DNA from: Hyphomonadaceae bacterium
GTDB lineage: Bacteria > Pseudomonadota > Alphaproteobacteria > Caulobacterales > Hyphomonadaceae
Assembly (NCBI GenBank): GCA_016714495.1
Contig: JADKDU010000004.1
Location: forward strand, 281,708 to 345,707
DNA: 64,000 nucleotides
Direction: 5' to 3'
The notes beneath the pieces are model-generated. The model did no database searches, had not been told where the DNA came from, and saw nothing but the letters and a program-made list of their open reading frames with translations. Position 1 is the first letter of the stretch, and every line of letters begins with the position of its first letter. The position numbers and the translations under genes are program-made. Positions 25,903 through 34,846 of this stretch are shown here, one piece after another.

Positions 25903-27239
25903 TGCGCTGCCTGCGCCAGCGCCGAAACCGGCGTCCGGTCGAAAGGGTCATGGACCGGTGTATGCCGCTGCGTTGTCGTCGCTTCCCAAGGCACCTGACC
26001 GCCCAGCGCGAAGGCCGCCTCAAGCCCGGTTCGTAGTCCGGCTTCATGGAACCCGTCGCCGAGCCAGGCGCCGGCAAAGAACAGCCCATCGCGCCCCTGC
26101 ATGCGCTGAATTGACCGTCGTGCGGCAGCCGAAGGTCCATCATACATGGGATGGTCGAACTGATAAACGCCGAACGTCTTGTCCTTCGCCGGCTGGTGCA
26201 CCGGGTTTAGTGTCACGAAGACCGGCCGGGAATTCGGCAGCTTCTGGAGGCGGTTCATCCAGTAGGAAACGCACACGCTGTCACCTGGCCCCTTCAGCAC
26301 ATTCCACGAGCCCCACGCCATCCGGCGCTTGGGCATCAGGCTGGCGTCATGATGGACATAGGCCGTATTCTGAGAAAACCTCACCGACCCGAGCGCGAAG
26401 CGCTGGTCGTCATAGCTGTGATCCAGCATCCGCCGGGATTCATCTGCGTGGCAGGCGAGGATCACCGCGTCGAACGTCTGTGCCCGCTTGTTGCACTCGA
26501 GAATCTGCACCTTTCCCGGTCCCGCCGGTCGGATCGTCTCGATCTGCCCAGCAGGACGGAGCGATGGCTGCAGGTCCGCCAATAGCTTGTCGACATAGCT
26601 GCGACTGCCGCCCGCCACCGTCCGCCAGATCGGACGCACGAGATGCATTAGCCGGTGATTATCGAAGAACTGAAGGAAGGAGTGAACCGGGTAATCCAGC
26701 ATCAGCTTTTCGGGCGTCGACCAGATCGCCGCGCTCATAGGAAGCAGGTAGGCCGTGCGGAACAGCTCGGAATAGCCGTGACCATCGAGCCAGTCGCCCA
26801 GCGATGCTTCTGTCATTCGGCCTGAAGTCAGCTCGGCCCGCGCCACATTGTTGAATCGGATGATCTCGTTCAACAGGCCGCGGAAGTCCGCATCCAGCGC
26901 GTTCCGTTTCCACGCAAACAGACCCCAAGGATCGGAACTCCATTCATATCCCTTGGAGTCGGAGACGGCGAAGCTCATGTCCGTCCACACGGTCTTCACA
27001 TTCAGATGCTGCAGCATCTTCGTGAAGTTTGGATAGTTTGGGCGGTTGAAGCAGATGAAGCCGATATCTACCGCCATCTGCATGCCGGTGTGGTCGATAT
27101 CGACAGTCCAGGCATGTCCCCCGAAACGCGGCGCCTTGTCGTATACAACGACGTCGGCATTCTCGCGCAACGCCCATGCTGCGCCAAGGCCGGCAACGCC
27201 CCCGCCAACGACCGCAACACGTCTGCGACGAGAGGTCAT
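25899..27239 (-). CDS. FAD/NAD(P)-binding flavoprotein, amine-oxidase type
   Basis: The start at 27239 gives MTSRRRRVAVVGGGVAGLGAA, the dinucleotide-binding loop of a flavoprotein, and overlaps the photolyase stop by ATGA. The 446-residue product has YDKAPRFGGHAWTVD and a C-terminal FAD segment (GLFFAGAWLGDGFHEAGLRTG, about 400-420). In this gene order it is a probable desaturase or oxidase acting on membrane acyl chains together with the downstream cyclopropane-synthase-like protein. That role is inferred from the cluster. Confidence 0.85.
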   Translation of the reverse strand: MTSRRRRVAVVGGGVAGLGAAWALRENADVVVYDKAPRFGGHAWTVDIDHTGMQMAVDIGFICFNRPNYPNFTKMLQHLNVKTVWTDMSFAVSDSKGYEWSSDPWGLFAWKRNALDADFRGLLNEIIRFNNVARAELTSGRMTEASLGDWLDGHGYSELFRTAYLLPMSAAIWSTPEKLMLDYPVHSFLQFFDNHRLMHLVRPIWRTVAGGSRSYVDKLLADLQPSLRPAGQIETIRPAGPGKVQILECNKRAQTFDAVILACHADESRRMLDHSYDDQRFALGSVRFSQNTAYVHHDASLMPKRRMAWGSWNVLKGPGDSVCVSYWMNRLQKLPNSRPVFVTLNPVHQPAKDKTFGVYQFDHPMYDGPSAAARRSIQRMQGRDGLFFAGAWLGDGFHEAGLRTGLEAAFALGGQVPWEATTTQRHTPVHDPFDRTPVSALAQAAQ

Positions 27240-28687
27240 GCGGAGGTTTCCTGACTGGGTGATTTGTAGGCCGCGAGCGCGCGCTTGCGTGCAAAATCGT
27301 GGTCGATGATCGGCTTCGGGTATGTTTCGCCTAGAGTGACCTTCGCTTCGGCCAGCGTCTTTTCGGGCGCATCCCACGGGGCGTGAATCCATTTCGCTGG
27401 CAGCTTCGCCAGCTCCGGAACCCATTCGCTTACATACGCGCCGTTGGGATCGAACTTCTCGCCCTGAAGCACCGGGTTGAACACACGGAAATACGGGGCC
27501 GCGTCAGCCCCCGTGCCTGCCGTCCATTGCCAGCCATTGGCGTTGTTGGCTTCGTCAGCGTCTACCAGCGTATCCCAAAACCATTGCTCGCCCTTGCGCC
27601 AGTGAACGAGCAGGTCCTTCGTGAAGAATGACGCCACAATCATTCGCACGCGATTGTGCATGAAGCCTGTTGCCCAGAGCTGGCGCATGCCAGCGTCGAC
27701 GATCGGATAACCGGTCTTTCCGCGCTGCCACGCCTCGAGCTCCGATTTCGATCCAGCGCGCCAGTCGACATCCTCGAACTGACGCCGCCAGCTGAGATGT
27801 CCCATCTTCAGATCGTGATAGAGCAGGTGATACGAGAAATCGCGCCATGCGACTTCCGACAAAAATTTTTGGATATCGCGGGCGGGCGCCTCGCCTGACT
27901 CTTGCGCATGTGTCGCCGCGCGCCAGACCTGGTGTGGACTGATTTCCCCAAAACGAAGGTGAGGCGAAAGTCGAGAAGTTTGATCCTGATCCGGAAGGTC
28001 GCGTCCGATTGCATAGCCCTCTATGCTCCCCTTTAGGAAATCCTTCAGCCGCTTGCGCGCCCCCATCTCGCCCGGCGTCCACTCCTTTATAAGCCCGGAT
28101 GACCAGTCCGGCTTCGACGGATGCAGCTTCCAGTCGTCAATCTGCTCGGACTTCACGTTGCCGAATGCTTGCAACGCGCGAGGCTCAGGTGACGCCGACG
28201 GTATCACCAGATTTGTGAGCAGCGCTTTCCAGAACGGCGTGAAGACCTTGTAGTCGCCGCCACTTCCGGTCTTCAGTGCGAACGGCTCGGCCAGCAGCGA
28301 GCCATTGAAACTGTTCGCCTCAGCGCCGTCCGCAATCAGCGCTTTTTTGATCCGCTCATCAATACTGCGAGCAGGCCCATAACGACGATTCCAGTAGACA
28401 GCATCAGCGCCAGCCTCCCTCACAAGCTTCGCCAAAACGACTTCAGCTGCTCCTCGGCGAAGGATCAGGCGGCCGCCCTTCGCAGCGATCCGCTCGGCCA
28501 GCGCCCGCAGCGACTTGTCCAGCCACCATCGCGAGGCGCCGCCCAAACGCCTGACTTCCTTGCTCGCGTCATCCAGCACATAAAGCAGCAGCACTGGCTT
28601 GCCCGTGGCATGCGCCGCCGCCAGCCCGGGGTTGTCCGCAAGCCGCAGATCGTCGCGAAACCAGAAGATGACGGGGTTGGCTGACAA
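27236..28687 (-). CDS. phrB: deoxyribodipyrimidine photolyase
   Basis: The 483-residue photolyase repairs UV pyrimidine dimers with light. The N-terminal antenna domain begins VIFWFRDDLRLADNPGL. The FAD-binding domain has WRRQFEDVDWRAGSKSE, KTGYPIVDAGMRQLWATG and MHNRVRMIVASFFTKDL, followed by NNANGWQWTAGTGADA. The start appears to be TTG at 28687; no ATG lies upstream in frame. It leads the photolyase-flavoprotein-DUF1365-Cfa cluster and lies 59 bases after phhA. Confidence 0.9.
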   Translation of the reverse strand: MSANPVIFWFRDDLRLADNPGLAAAHATGKPVLLLYVLDDASKEVRRLGGASRWWLDKSLRALAERIAAKGGRLILRRGAAEVVLAKLVREAGADAVYWNRRYGPARSIDERIKKALIADGAEANSFNGSLLAEPFALKTGSGGDYKVFTPFWKALLTNLVIPSASPEPRALQAFGNVKSEQIDDWKLHPSKPDWSSGLIKEWTPGEMGARKRLKDFLKGSIEGYAIGRDLPDQDQTSRLSPHLRFGEISPHQVWRAATHAQESGEAPARDIQKFLSEVAWRDFSYHLLYHDLKMGHLSWRRQFEDVDWRAGSKSELEAWQRGKTGYPIVDAGMRQLWATGFMHNRVRMIVASFFTKDLLVHWRKGEQWFWDTLVDADEANNANGWQWTAGTGADAAPYFRVFNPVLQGEKFDPNGAYVSEWVPELAKLPAKWIHAPWDAPEKTLAEAKVTLGETYPKPIIDHDFARKRALAAYKSPSQETSA

Positions 28688-28746
28688 GGCTGCTCGCGTT
28701 CTCGAAGGCGTTTCGAGCCTGTCTACGTCATGTGCTGTAAGATGGA

Positions 28747-29607
28747 TCAGCCCGTTCCGTTCGCGGCCTTTTCACGGGCGTAAGCCTGGGTGCCCGCGCT
28801 TATCACCTGATCGGCCGGGAGAATCGCATCGGGCGGGTGGGTCACGCCATGCGCCAGATGGTGATAGAGGGGGGCGAAGTCGTAATCGACTGTAGCGCGG
28901 ATCAAGTCGTCGTAGGAGCGGATGACGAAATAGGTCTGCTGATAATCGTCAATGCGATACTGGGTCCGCATAACCCGTTCGAGGTCGAAGCGGAGCCGGT
29001 TGGGGGAGGGATTGTCCAGCGCGAAGATCGACTCGTCTTTGGACGAGGAAATCCCTGCGCCATAAATACGCACGCCCTTCGGCGTCTCGATCAGCCCGAA
29101 CTCAACCGTGTACCAGTAGAGAGCCGCGAGATTCTTCAGCTTGCCGAACTTCATCGCCCGCAAGCCGCCCTGGCCATAGGCTTCCATGTAGTCGGCAAAC
29201 ACGGGATTGGTCAGCAGCGGCACGTGCCCGAACACGTCGTGGAAGATGTCCGGCTCCTGCAGGTAATCCAGCTGGTGGCGTCAACGGATGAATTGTCCCG
29301 CCGGGAAGCGACGGTTGGCGAGATGGTTGAAGAACACCTCATCCGGCACCAGGCCTGGAACGGCGACCACGGTAAAGCCCGTCCGCGCCTTCAGCTCCTT
29401 GTTGATCTCAGCGAAATTGGGAATGCCGCCACGATTGAGATTCAGCGCCTCATGCCCGGCCAGCAAAGCCTCGTCCGCGCGATCCGCCAGAATGTCCCGC
29501 TGCCGCCGGTAGAGGAAATCCCACACGGCGTGCTCGTCGGCCGTATAGCCGGGCCAGTTCTGGTCGATGACATAGTCATCGTCCCGGACAACAGCGTGCG
29601 TGCTCAT
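28747..29607 (-). pseudogene. phhA: phenylalanine 4-monooxygenase with in-frame stop
   Basis: Phenylalanine hydroxylase converts Phe to Tyr using pterin and iron. Both halves are well conserved: DQNWPGYTADEHAVWDFLYRRQ (over residues 15-36) in the first, then LDYLQEPDIFHDVFGHVPLL with the two iron-binding His residues in the second. The frame is continuous over 286 codons except for TGA at 29281-29283, in the context FIR-stop-RHQLDYLQEPD. CGA (Arg) is expected there, so a single C-to-T change explains it. Either the gene is freshly inactivated or the base is misread. Confidence 0.85.
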
Positions 29608-29627
29608 AAACGGAATGTAGGGTGCGG

Positions 29628-29963
29628 CTAGTGCGCCGTCGACGTCCGGATGCGGTACATGCCGTGATCGTCGATCTCGAACATTTCCGGAACCTGCGGA
29701 TGGTTCACTGGCTCCGGCGCCTCATCCGGCAAAAGGTTTTGCTCCGAGACGTACGCTACGTAATAGCTCGAATCGTTCTCGGCCAGCAGGTGGTAGAACG
29801 GCTGGTTCTTCACCGGCCGGATTTCTTCCGGGATGGAGGTCCACCATTCTTCCGTGTTCGCGAATTGCGGGTCCACGTCGAAAATAATGCCCCTGAACGG
29901 AAAGAAGCGGTGACGGACCTGCTGTCCGATCCCGAATTTGGCTGCCTTGTTGACGTCCATCAT
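29628..29963 (-). CDS. hspQ: heat shock protein HspQ
   Basis: The 111-residue product matches the HspQ/YccV family, which binds hemimethylated DNA and acts as a specificity factor for Lon. Diagnostic parts are KFGIGQQVRHRFFPFRGIIFDVDP (over residues 8-31), QPFYHLLAEND and AYVSEQNLLPD. The start at 29963 was preferred because GAGG lies about nine bases upstream and the family begins there; a frame to 30026 adds an unlikely tail. It is just upstream of phhA on the same strand. Confidence 0.85.
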   Translation of the reverse strand: MMDVNKAAKFGIGQQVRHRFFPFRGIIFDVDPQFANTEEWWTSIPEEIRPVKNQPFYHLLAENDSSYYVAYVSEQNLLPDEAPEPVNHPQVPEMFEIDDHGMYRIRTSTAH

Positions 29964-30185
29964 AACGGCGGCGCCCCTCGCCTTGTTTGCCCACAGTATT
30001 CCCAGCCAGCCGCAAACGATTCTCAACCGCGCCTATGCGCCAGAATTGAGCTTCATCTGAGCCGTGGGTCCATTTGACTCAAGAATAACAGCCCCGCAAC
30101 CAAGCATGACAGTAAACGATGCTTCTCGCGTGCCATCGCCTCCGGATCGGGCTATGGGTGTCCCAACAAGTTACGGATCGCTCCA

Positions 30186-31310
30186 ATGGCGAAGCCAGCC
30201 AATTCCTCCCGGCGCGGGAAGTCGCGCGGGCGGTCCGGCGGCGCGTCGCAGCTCTACGCGGCGCTGGACCTCGGGACTAACAACTGCCGTCTGCTGATTG
30301 CAGAGCCGACGCGCGCAGGAGGGCTGCGCGTGGTCGATTCGTTTTCTCAGATCGTGACGCTGGGGGAGGGGCTGGCGAACAGCGGCCATCTCTCCGAACA
30401 GGCGATGGGTCGCGCAATCGAAGCCCTGCGGAAATGCTCGGACAAGGTGAAGAAGCACAGCAACGTGCGGACGCGCTACATTGCGACGCAGGCTTGTCGT
30501 CAGGCGACGAACGGCAAAGCTTTCCTAAACGAGGTCCATCGCAAGATCGGGCTTCGCATGGAAACCATCACGCCAAAGGAAGAAGCAAAGTACGCGCTTA
30601 TGGGTTCGCTCGATCTGGTGGACCCTGCCTACGATTTCGCGTTGGTGATCGACATCGGCGGCGGCTCGACCGAGCTGAGCTGGATCGACGCCAAGTCCGC
30701 CGCAGCGCGTGGCGTGAAAGGGTGCGCCTTGCGTCCGCCCATTCTCGGCTGGGCGTCTTTCCCCGTCGGCGTTGTGACGCTGAACGACGCCTTCACCGAT
30801 CGCGCGCCAGGTTGGTATCCGCGCATGGTCGAGCATGTCGGCGATCTCCTGCGCGCCAACGACGCTGCGACGCGCTTCGGGCCGCTCTTTCGTGCGGGGC
30901 GCGGACAGCTCATCGGCAATTCCGGCACGGTGACGAGTCTCGTCGGGGTTCACCTGAAGCTCGATCGCTATGTTCGTTCTCTGGTCGATGGTCAGTGGCT
31001 ATCGCGTGAGGACGCCATCGCCACGCGCCAGCGTCTGCACGACCTCAAGCCGGAAGAGCGGGCAAAGGAGGGCTGCCTTACCGGCGGGCGTTCCGAACTC
31101 ATGCTCCCCGGCCTCGCAATCCTCGACGCCATCTGGCAAACGTGGCCCGCCGATCGGCTGCGGGTCGGAGATCGCGGACTGCGCGAAGGCATATTGTTGT
31201 CGATGGTGCATGGCGCCAAAGGCGGCGGGCAGAACCAGAAACAACGCGGACAACGTGGCAGGGGGCCTCGACCCTCCAAGCCGCCCTCCGGAGAAGGGGC
31301 CGCAGTATGA
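30186..31310 (+). CDS. ppx: Ppx/GppA-family phosphatase
   Basis: The 374-residue protein has the actin-like ATPase fold of exopolyphosphatase/pppGpp phosphatases. ALDLGTNNCRLLIAEPT is near residue 27, IDIGGGSTELSWID is near 156-169, and GNSGTVTSLVGVHL follows. A basic glycine-rich tail closes it. It lacks the C-terminal HD domain of full-length GppA, as expected for the short alphaproteobacterial form. The stop overlaps the rlmE start by ATGA, and pairing with rlmE is common. Confidence 0.85.
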   Translation: MAKPANSSRRGKSRGRSGGASQLYAALDLGTNNCRLLIAEPTRAGGLRVVDSFSQIVTLGEGLANSGHLSEQAMGRAIEALRKCSDKVKKHSNVRTRYIATQACRQATNGKAFLNEVHRKIGLRMETITPKEEAKYALMGSLDLVDPAYDFALVIDIGGGSTELSWIDAKSAAARGVKGCALRPPILGWASFPVGVVTLNDAFTDRAPGWYPRMVEHVGDLLRANDAATRFGPLFRAGRGQLIGNSGTVTSLVGVHLKLDRYVRSLVDGQWLSREDAIATRQRLHDLKPEERAKEGCLTGGRSELMLPGLAILDAIWQTWPADRLRVGDRGLREGILLSMVHGAKGGGQNQKQRGQRGRGPRPSKPPSGEGAAV

Positions 31311-32026
31311 GCGTCGAAGAAGACAGCCAGGGCAAACGCCGCTGGAAGGCGCCTGCAGACAGCCGTCCCCAGCCTGGCGGTCGCACGATGGCCAAGAAGG
31401 AAAAGGTCCGGAAGAAGACGCTCGGAAAGTCGTCCCGCGAATGGGTCGACCGCCAGCTTCACGATCCTTACGTCATCCGCGCCCGCGAGGCCGGCTATCG
31501 CGCCCGCGCCGCCTACAAGCTGCTGGAGATCGACGAGAAATTTCACGTCCTCAAGCGCGGCTCCCGCATCATCGACCTGGGCTGCGCCCCCGGCGGCTGG
31601 CTGCAGGTCGCCTTCGAGAAGGGCGCCGCACGCATCGCTGGGGTGGATCTCCTTCCCGTGGAACCCGTCGGCGAAGCGGTCATTTTTCTCGGCGACATCG
31701 CTGAACCCGGCATGACGACGAAGCTGATCAATGCCTTGGGCGAAAAGCCCACGCTTGTGCTGTCCGACATGGCCGCCAACACATCCGGTCACAAACAGAC
31801 CGACCACATTCGGACGGTCGGCCTTGCCGAACTCGGAGCGGTCTTCGCGGTCGAAAATCTCGCGAAGAACGGCACGTTCATCGCCAAGGTCTTTCAGGGC
31901 GGGGCGCAAGGCGAGCTGCTCGAACTACTGAAGGCGAATTTTACGGATGTTCGCCACTGGAAACCGCCAGCGAGCCGCCCTGAAAGCCCCGAGACCTTCG
32001 TGATCGCCCGCGGCTTTCGAGGCTAG
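31307..32026 (+). CDS. rlmE: 23S rRNA (uridine-2'-O)-methyltransferase RlmE (FtsJ)
   Basis: RlmE methylates the 2'-O of U2552 in 23S rRNA. The 239-residue protein has SAM motif IIDLGCAPGGWLQVA and the catalytic K-D-K-E set: Lys in AAYKLLEIDEKF, Asp in LSDMAANTSGHKQTD, Lys in FIAKVFQGG and Glu in RPESPETFVIARGF. The start at 31307 overlaps the ppx stop. It has a charged N-terminal extension of about 40 residues. Its stop overlaps the end of the convergent HAD gene by four bases. Confidence 0.9.
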   Translation: MSVEEDSQGKRRWKAPADSRPQPGGRTMAKKEKVRKKTLGKSSREWVDRQLHDPYVIRAREAGYRARAAYKLLEIDEKFHVLKRGSRIIDLGCAPGGWLQVAFEKGAARIAGVDLLPVEPVGEAVIFLGDIAEPGMTTKLINALGEKPTLVLSDMAANTSGHKQTDHIRTVGLAELGAVFAVENLAKNGTFIAKVFQGGAQGELLELLKANFTDVRHWKPPASRPESPETFVIARGFRG

Positions 32027-32709
32027 GCGCGCAGCCGTGTTAGCGTCGCGGCAACATCCCATGCGGCAATCGCCGCGACATGCTCATGCGCGCCAAGTCC
32101 ACTGTCGCCCACGCCGACAGTATGCATTCCTTCGGCCCGCAGGTTCGTGATCATCGAAGCGCCGTCCTCGATGCAAATCGCGTGCTGGGGAAACGCGCCC
32201 AGCGCTGCGCAGCTGATCCCGTAAATCTCCGCACTGGGCTTCGGCGCCGCAAGGCGCGGGTCGGCCACATGATCGATCATTTCGATGAGCCCGAGCCGTT
32301 CCAGCACTTCCCGCGCGTTCATGCTCGCCGACGCAACACCCACACGCAGCCCGAGTTCGCGGCAGCGCGTCAACGCGTCGCGCGCGCCGGGAAACGCGTC
32401 ACCCGGCTTCAGATTCGCAATCAACTCCTTGTACCGAGCGTTCTTGAACGCCATCACGGCGTCGCGCGTACCCGGCGCCAGATGTACGCCTGCATGCTCC
32501 AGAAGCGCCGTCAACGATGTCGCTCGCGGAACGCTTCGTGTCGCCTTCAGGCTTTCCGACGTCACCGGAAAGCCGAACTGCTCCGCCGCATCCCGCCAGG
32601 ATTGCTCATGCCGCGCCGACGTTGATGTCAGCACGCCATCCAGATCAAAGATCGCGGCACAAACGCCGTCGGGCATGGAGCTAAATCTCTCGGCCAGGTT
32701 CGTACCCAT
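32023..32709 (-). CDS. HAD-family hydrolase, beta-phosphoglucomutase-like
   Basis: The 228-residue protein has the HAD nucleophile motif IFDLDGVLTST, motif II in GVASASMNAREVL, the Lys in AAPKPSAEIYG and the acidic motif IEDGASMI. The cap begins HEQSWRDAAEQFG, as in beta-phosphoglucomutase-type phosphatases and mutases. The true substrate is unknown. It is convergent with rlmE and divergent from the small lipoprotein gene at 32777. Confidence 0.8.
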   Translation of the reverse strand: MGTNLAERFSSMPDGVCAAIFDLDGVLTSTSARHEQSWRDAAEQFGFPVTSESLKATRSVPRATSLTALLEHAGVHLAPGTRDAVMAFKNARYKELIANLKPGDAFPGARDALTRCRELGLRVGVASASMNAREVLERLGLIEMIDHVADPRLAAPKPSAEIYGISCAALGAFPQHAICIEDGASMITNLRAEGMHTVGVGDSGLGAHEHVAAIAAWDVAATLTRLRA

Positions 32710-32776
32710 CTAGTCTAGTCCCGGCGCCTCTGTAGAGTGCCTTACAGGACTCAAGAAATAATTGGGAGGACTAGGA

Positions 32777-33196
32777 ATGAGGGTTGCTCTGTTGACCATC
32801 GTTGCGGCGACCGTTTTTGCGGTTTCGGGATGTGACGCCCCCAAGGAAGCGGCCGCGCCTGTCGCCAAGACCGCCGTTGCAGCCAAACCAGCGCCCGCCC
32901 CGGAGCCGGCGGCTACTGTATTGCCCGGCATGTCAGCTCCGTGGGCGAACGAAGCAGAGTGGGTCACGGCCTGCAAGGGCGCCGAGCCGCCAATTCCTGA
33001 ATCAGTCTGCACCTGCGCCAGCAAGGCCTTTGTGAAGGAAGTTGGCGTCAACGGCCTCTATAACTGGGCCTTTGAATGGTTCATCAACCGGAACGGCATC
33101 GCTCAGGCGCGTGGTAAAGCCTGGATGGATACCAACGGTCACGACAGCGCCAAGCAGCAGAAAGTCGCTGACGCAATCCGGAAGTGCTACGCCTGA
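32777..33196 (+). CDS. small lipoprotein of unknown function
   Basis: The N-terminus MRVALLTIVAATVFAVSGC has a lipobox (AVSGC) that predicts lipidation at Cys19. An Ala/Pro linker follows and then a C-terminal domain of about 80 residues with paired cysteines (VTACKGAE, SVCTCASKAF and the final KCYA). The start was set at ATG 32777, close after GGGAGGACTAGGA. No known family is recognised. The gene lies just upstream of guaB. Confidence 0.65.
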   Translation: MRVALLTIVAATVFAVSGCDAPKEAAAPVAKTAVAAKPAPAPEPAATVLPGMSAPWANEAEWVTACKGAEPPIPESVCTCASKAFVKEVGVNGLYNWAFEWFINRNGIAQARGKAWMDTNGHDSAKQQKVADAIRKCYA

Positions 33197-33285
33197 TCGA
33201 GCGGCGCCGCGGCCTCCAAACGGCTGCGGCGCCGATGCTTTTTCGACCCACTTCCCAAGACCCGGGAGAATCGATAGACGGGTCT

Positions 33286-34776
33286 ATGGAACAGCACCTC
33301 CCGTCAATCCGCATTCGCCAGGCCATCACGTTTGACGACGTGCTGCTTGAGCCCGGCCCGTCCGAAGTCATTCCCGGCGACGTGGATATCCGCACGCGCT
33401 TGACGCGGGAAATCTCGCTCAACGTCCCGATCGTCTCTGCCGCCATGGACACGGTCACAGAAACCGCCCTCGCGATCGCCATGGCCCAATTCGGCGGCAT
33501 CGGCGTCATTCACCGTAATCTCTCGATCGAACAGCAGGCCGAACAGGTCCGGCAGGTGAAGCGCTTCGAAAGCGGCATGGTGGTGAACCCGGTGACGGTC
33601 ACGCCGGAAGTCACCCTTCGCCAGCTCAAGGTCCTGAAGGAACGTCACCGCATCTCGGGGATCCCCGTGGTCGAAGCCGGCGGCGCCGGCCCCGGCAAGC
33701 TGATCGGCATCATCACCAACCGCGATGTGCGCTTCGCTGAAAACGAGAACCAGCCTATCGCCGAACTGATGACCAAGAAGGTCATCACCGTCCGTGAAGG
33801 CGTCGACCCGGCCGAAGCGCGTAAGCTTCTGCACAAGCATCGTATCGAGCGCCTGATCGTGGTGGACGAGAACGGCCACATCGTCGGCCTCATCACCGTC
33901 AAGGACATGGACAAGCGCCAGGCCAATCCCAACGCGTGCAAGGACGAGCAAGGTCGCCTGCGCGTCGCCGCGGCTTCCACCGTAGGCGATGCCGGCTTCG
34001 AACGCTCGCAAGCCCTGATCGATGCCGGCGTGGATGCGCTCGTTATCGACACCGCGCACGGCCATTCCAAGATGGTCCTCATGGCGGTCGAACGTGTGAA
34101 GAAGCTTTCGAACCGCGTACAGGTCATCGCCGGCAACGTCGCCACGGCTGACGGCTGTAAGGCGCTGATCGATGCAGGCGCTGACGCCGTGAAGGTCGGC
34201 ATCGGCCCTGGTTCGATCTGCACGACGCGTATCGTGGCCGGCGTCGGCGTGCCGCAGCTGACCGCGATCGCTGATTGCGCCAACGCGGCCCAGAGCACCA
34301 ACACGCCTGTCATCGCTGATGGCGGTATCAAGTTCTCAGGCGACTTCGCCAAGGCGCTCGCTGGCGGCGCGTCCTCCGCCATGATGGGTTCGATGCTCGC
34401 AGGGACCGAAGAAGCGCCCGGGGAGGTCTTCCTCTACGAGGGGCGCGCCTATAAGGACTATCGCGGCATGGGCTCGCTCGGCGCCATGGGCCGTGGCTCG
34501 GCGGACCGTTATTTCCAAAAGGACGTGCATCAGCAGAAGCTCGTGCCCGAAGGCATCGAGGGCCAGGTCCCGTTCAAGGGCCCGGTCGCGCCGATCCTCC
34601 ACCAGATGGCCGGCGGCCTGCGAGCAGCGATGGGCTATGTCGGCGCCAAGACGATCGAAGAGCTTCACGCGAAAGCGAAGTTCATCCAGATCACCGGAGC
34701 AGGCCTACGCGAATCTCACGTCCACGACGTGAAGATGACACGCGAAGCCCCGAACTATTCGCTGCCGACGGGCTGA
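33286..34776 (+). CDS. guaB: inosine-5'-monophosphate dehydrogenase
   Basis: GuaB oxidises IMP to XMP, the first step toward GMP. The 496-residue protein has ITFDDVLLEPGPSEV at the start and a pair of CBS domains (about 95-215, with MTKKVITVREGVDPAEA). The catalytic loop is GIGPGSICTTRIVAGVG with the active Cys, and the phosphate site is ADGGIKFSGD. The start at 33286 matches the family N-terminus; upstream codons in the same frame do not. guaA follows 3.3 kb downstream. Confidence 0.95.
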   Translation: MEQHLPSIRIRQAITFDDVLLEPGPSEVIPGDVDIRTRLTREISLNVPIVSAAMDTVTETALAIAMAQFGGIGVIHRNLSIEQQAEQVRQVKRFESGMVVNPVTVTPEVTLRQLKVLKERHRISGIPVVEAGGAGPGKLIGIITNRDVRFAENENQPIAELMTKKVITVREGVDPAEARKLLHKHRIERLIVVDENGHIVGLITVKDMDKRQANPNACKDEQGRLRVAAASTVGDAGFERSQALIDAGVDALVIDTAHGHSKMVLMAVERVKKLSNRVQVIAGNVATADGCKALIDAGADAVKVGIGPGSICTTRIVAGVGVPQLTAIADCANAAQSTNTPVIADGGIKFSGDFAKALAGGASSAMMGSMLAGTEEAPGEVFLYEGRAYKDYRGMGSLGAMGRGSADRYFQKDVHQQKLVPEGIEGQVPFKGPVAPILHQMAGGLRAAMGYVGAKTIEELHAKAKFIQITGAGLRESHVHDVKMTREAPNYSLPTG

Positions 34777-34846
34777 AAACGGCAGGCCTTCAAATTGTCA
34801 TCCGACGCATGCTAGCAGGGTGCGGGGGCGTAGCCGCGAGGACGCC

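Noticed and set aside
25580..26740. 386-codon plus-strand frame
   Set aside because: Antisense to DUF1365 and the flavoprotein gene; the translation is Arg/Pro/Ser-rich with no family pattern.
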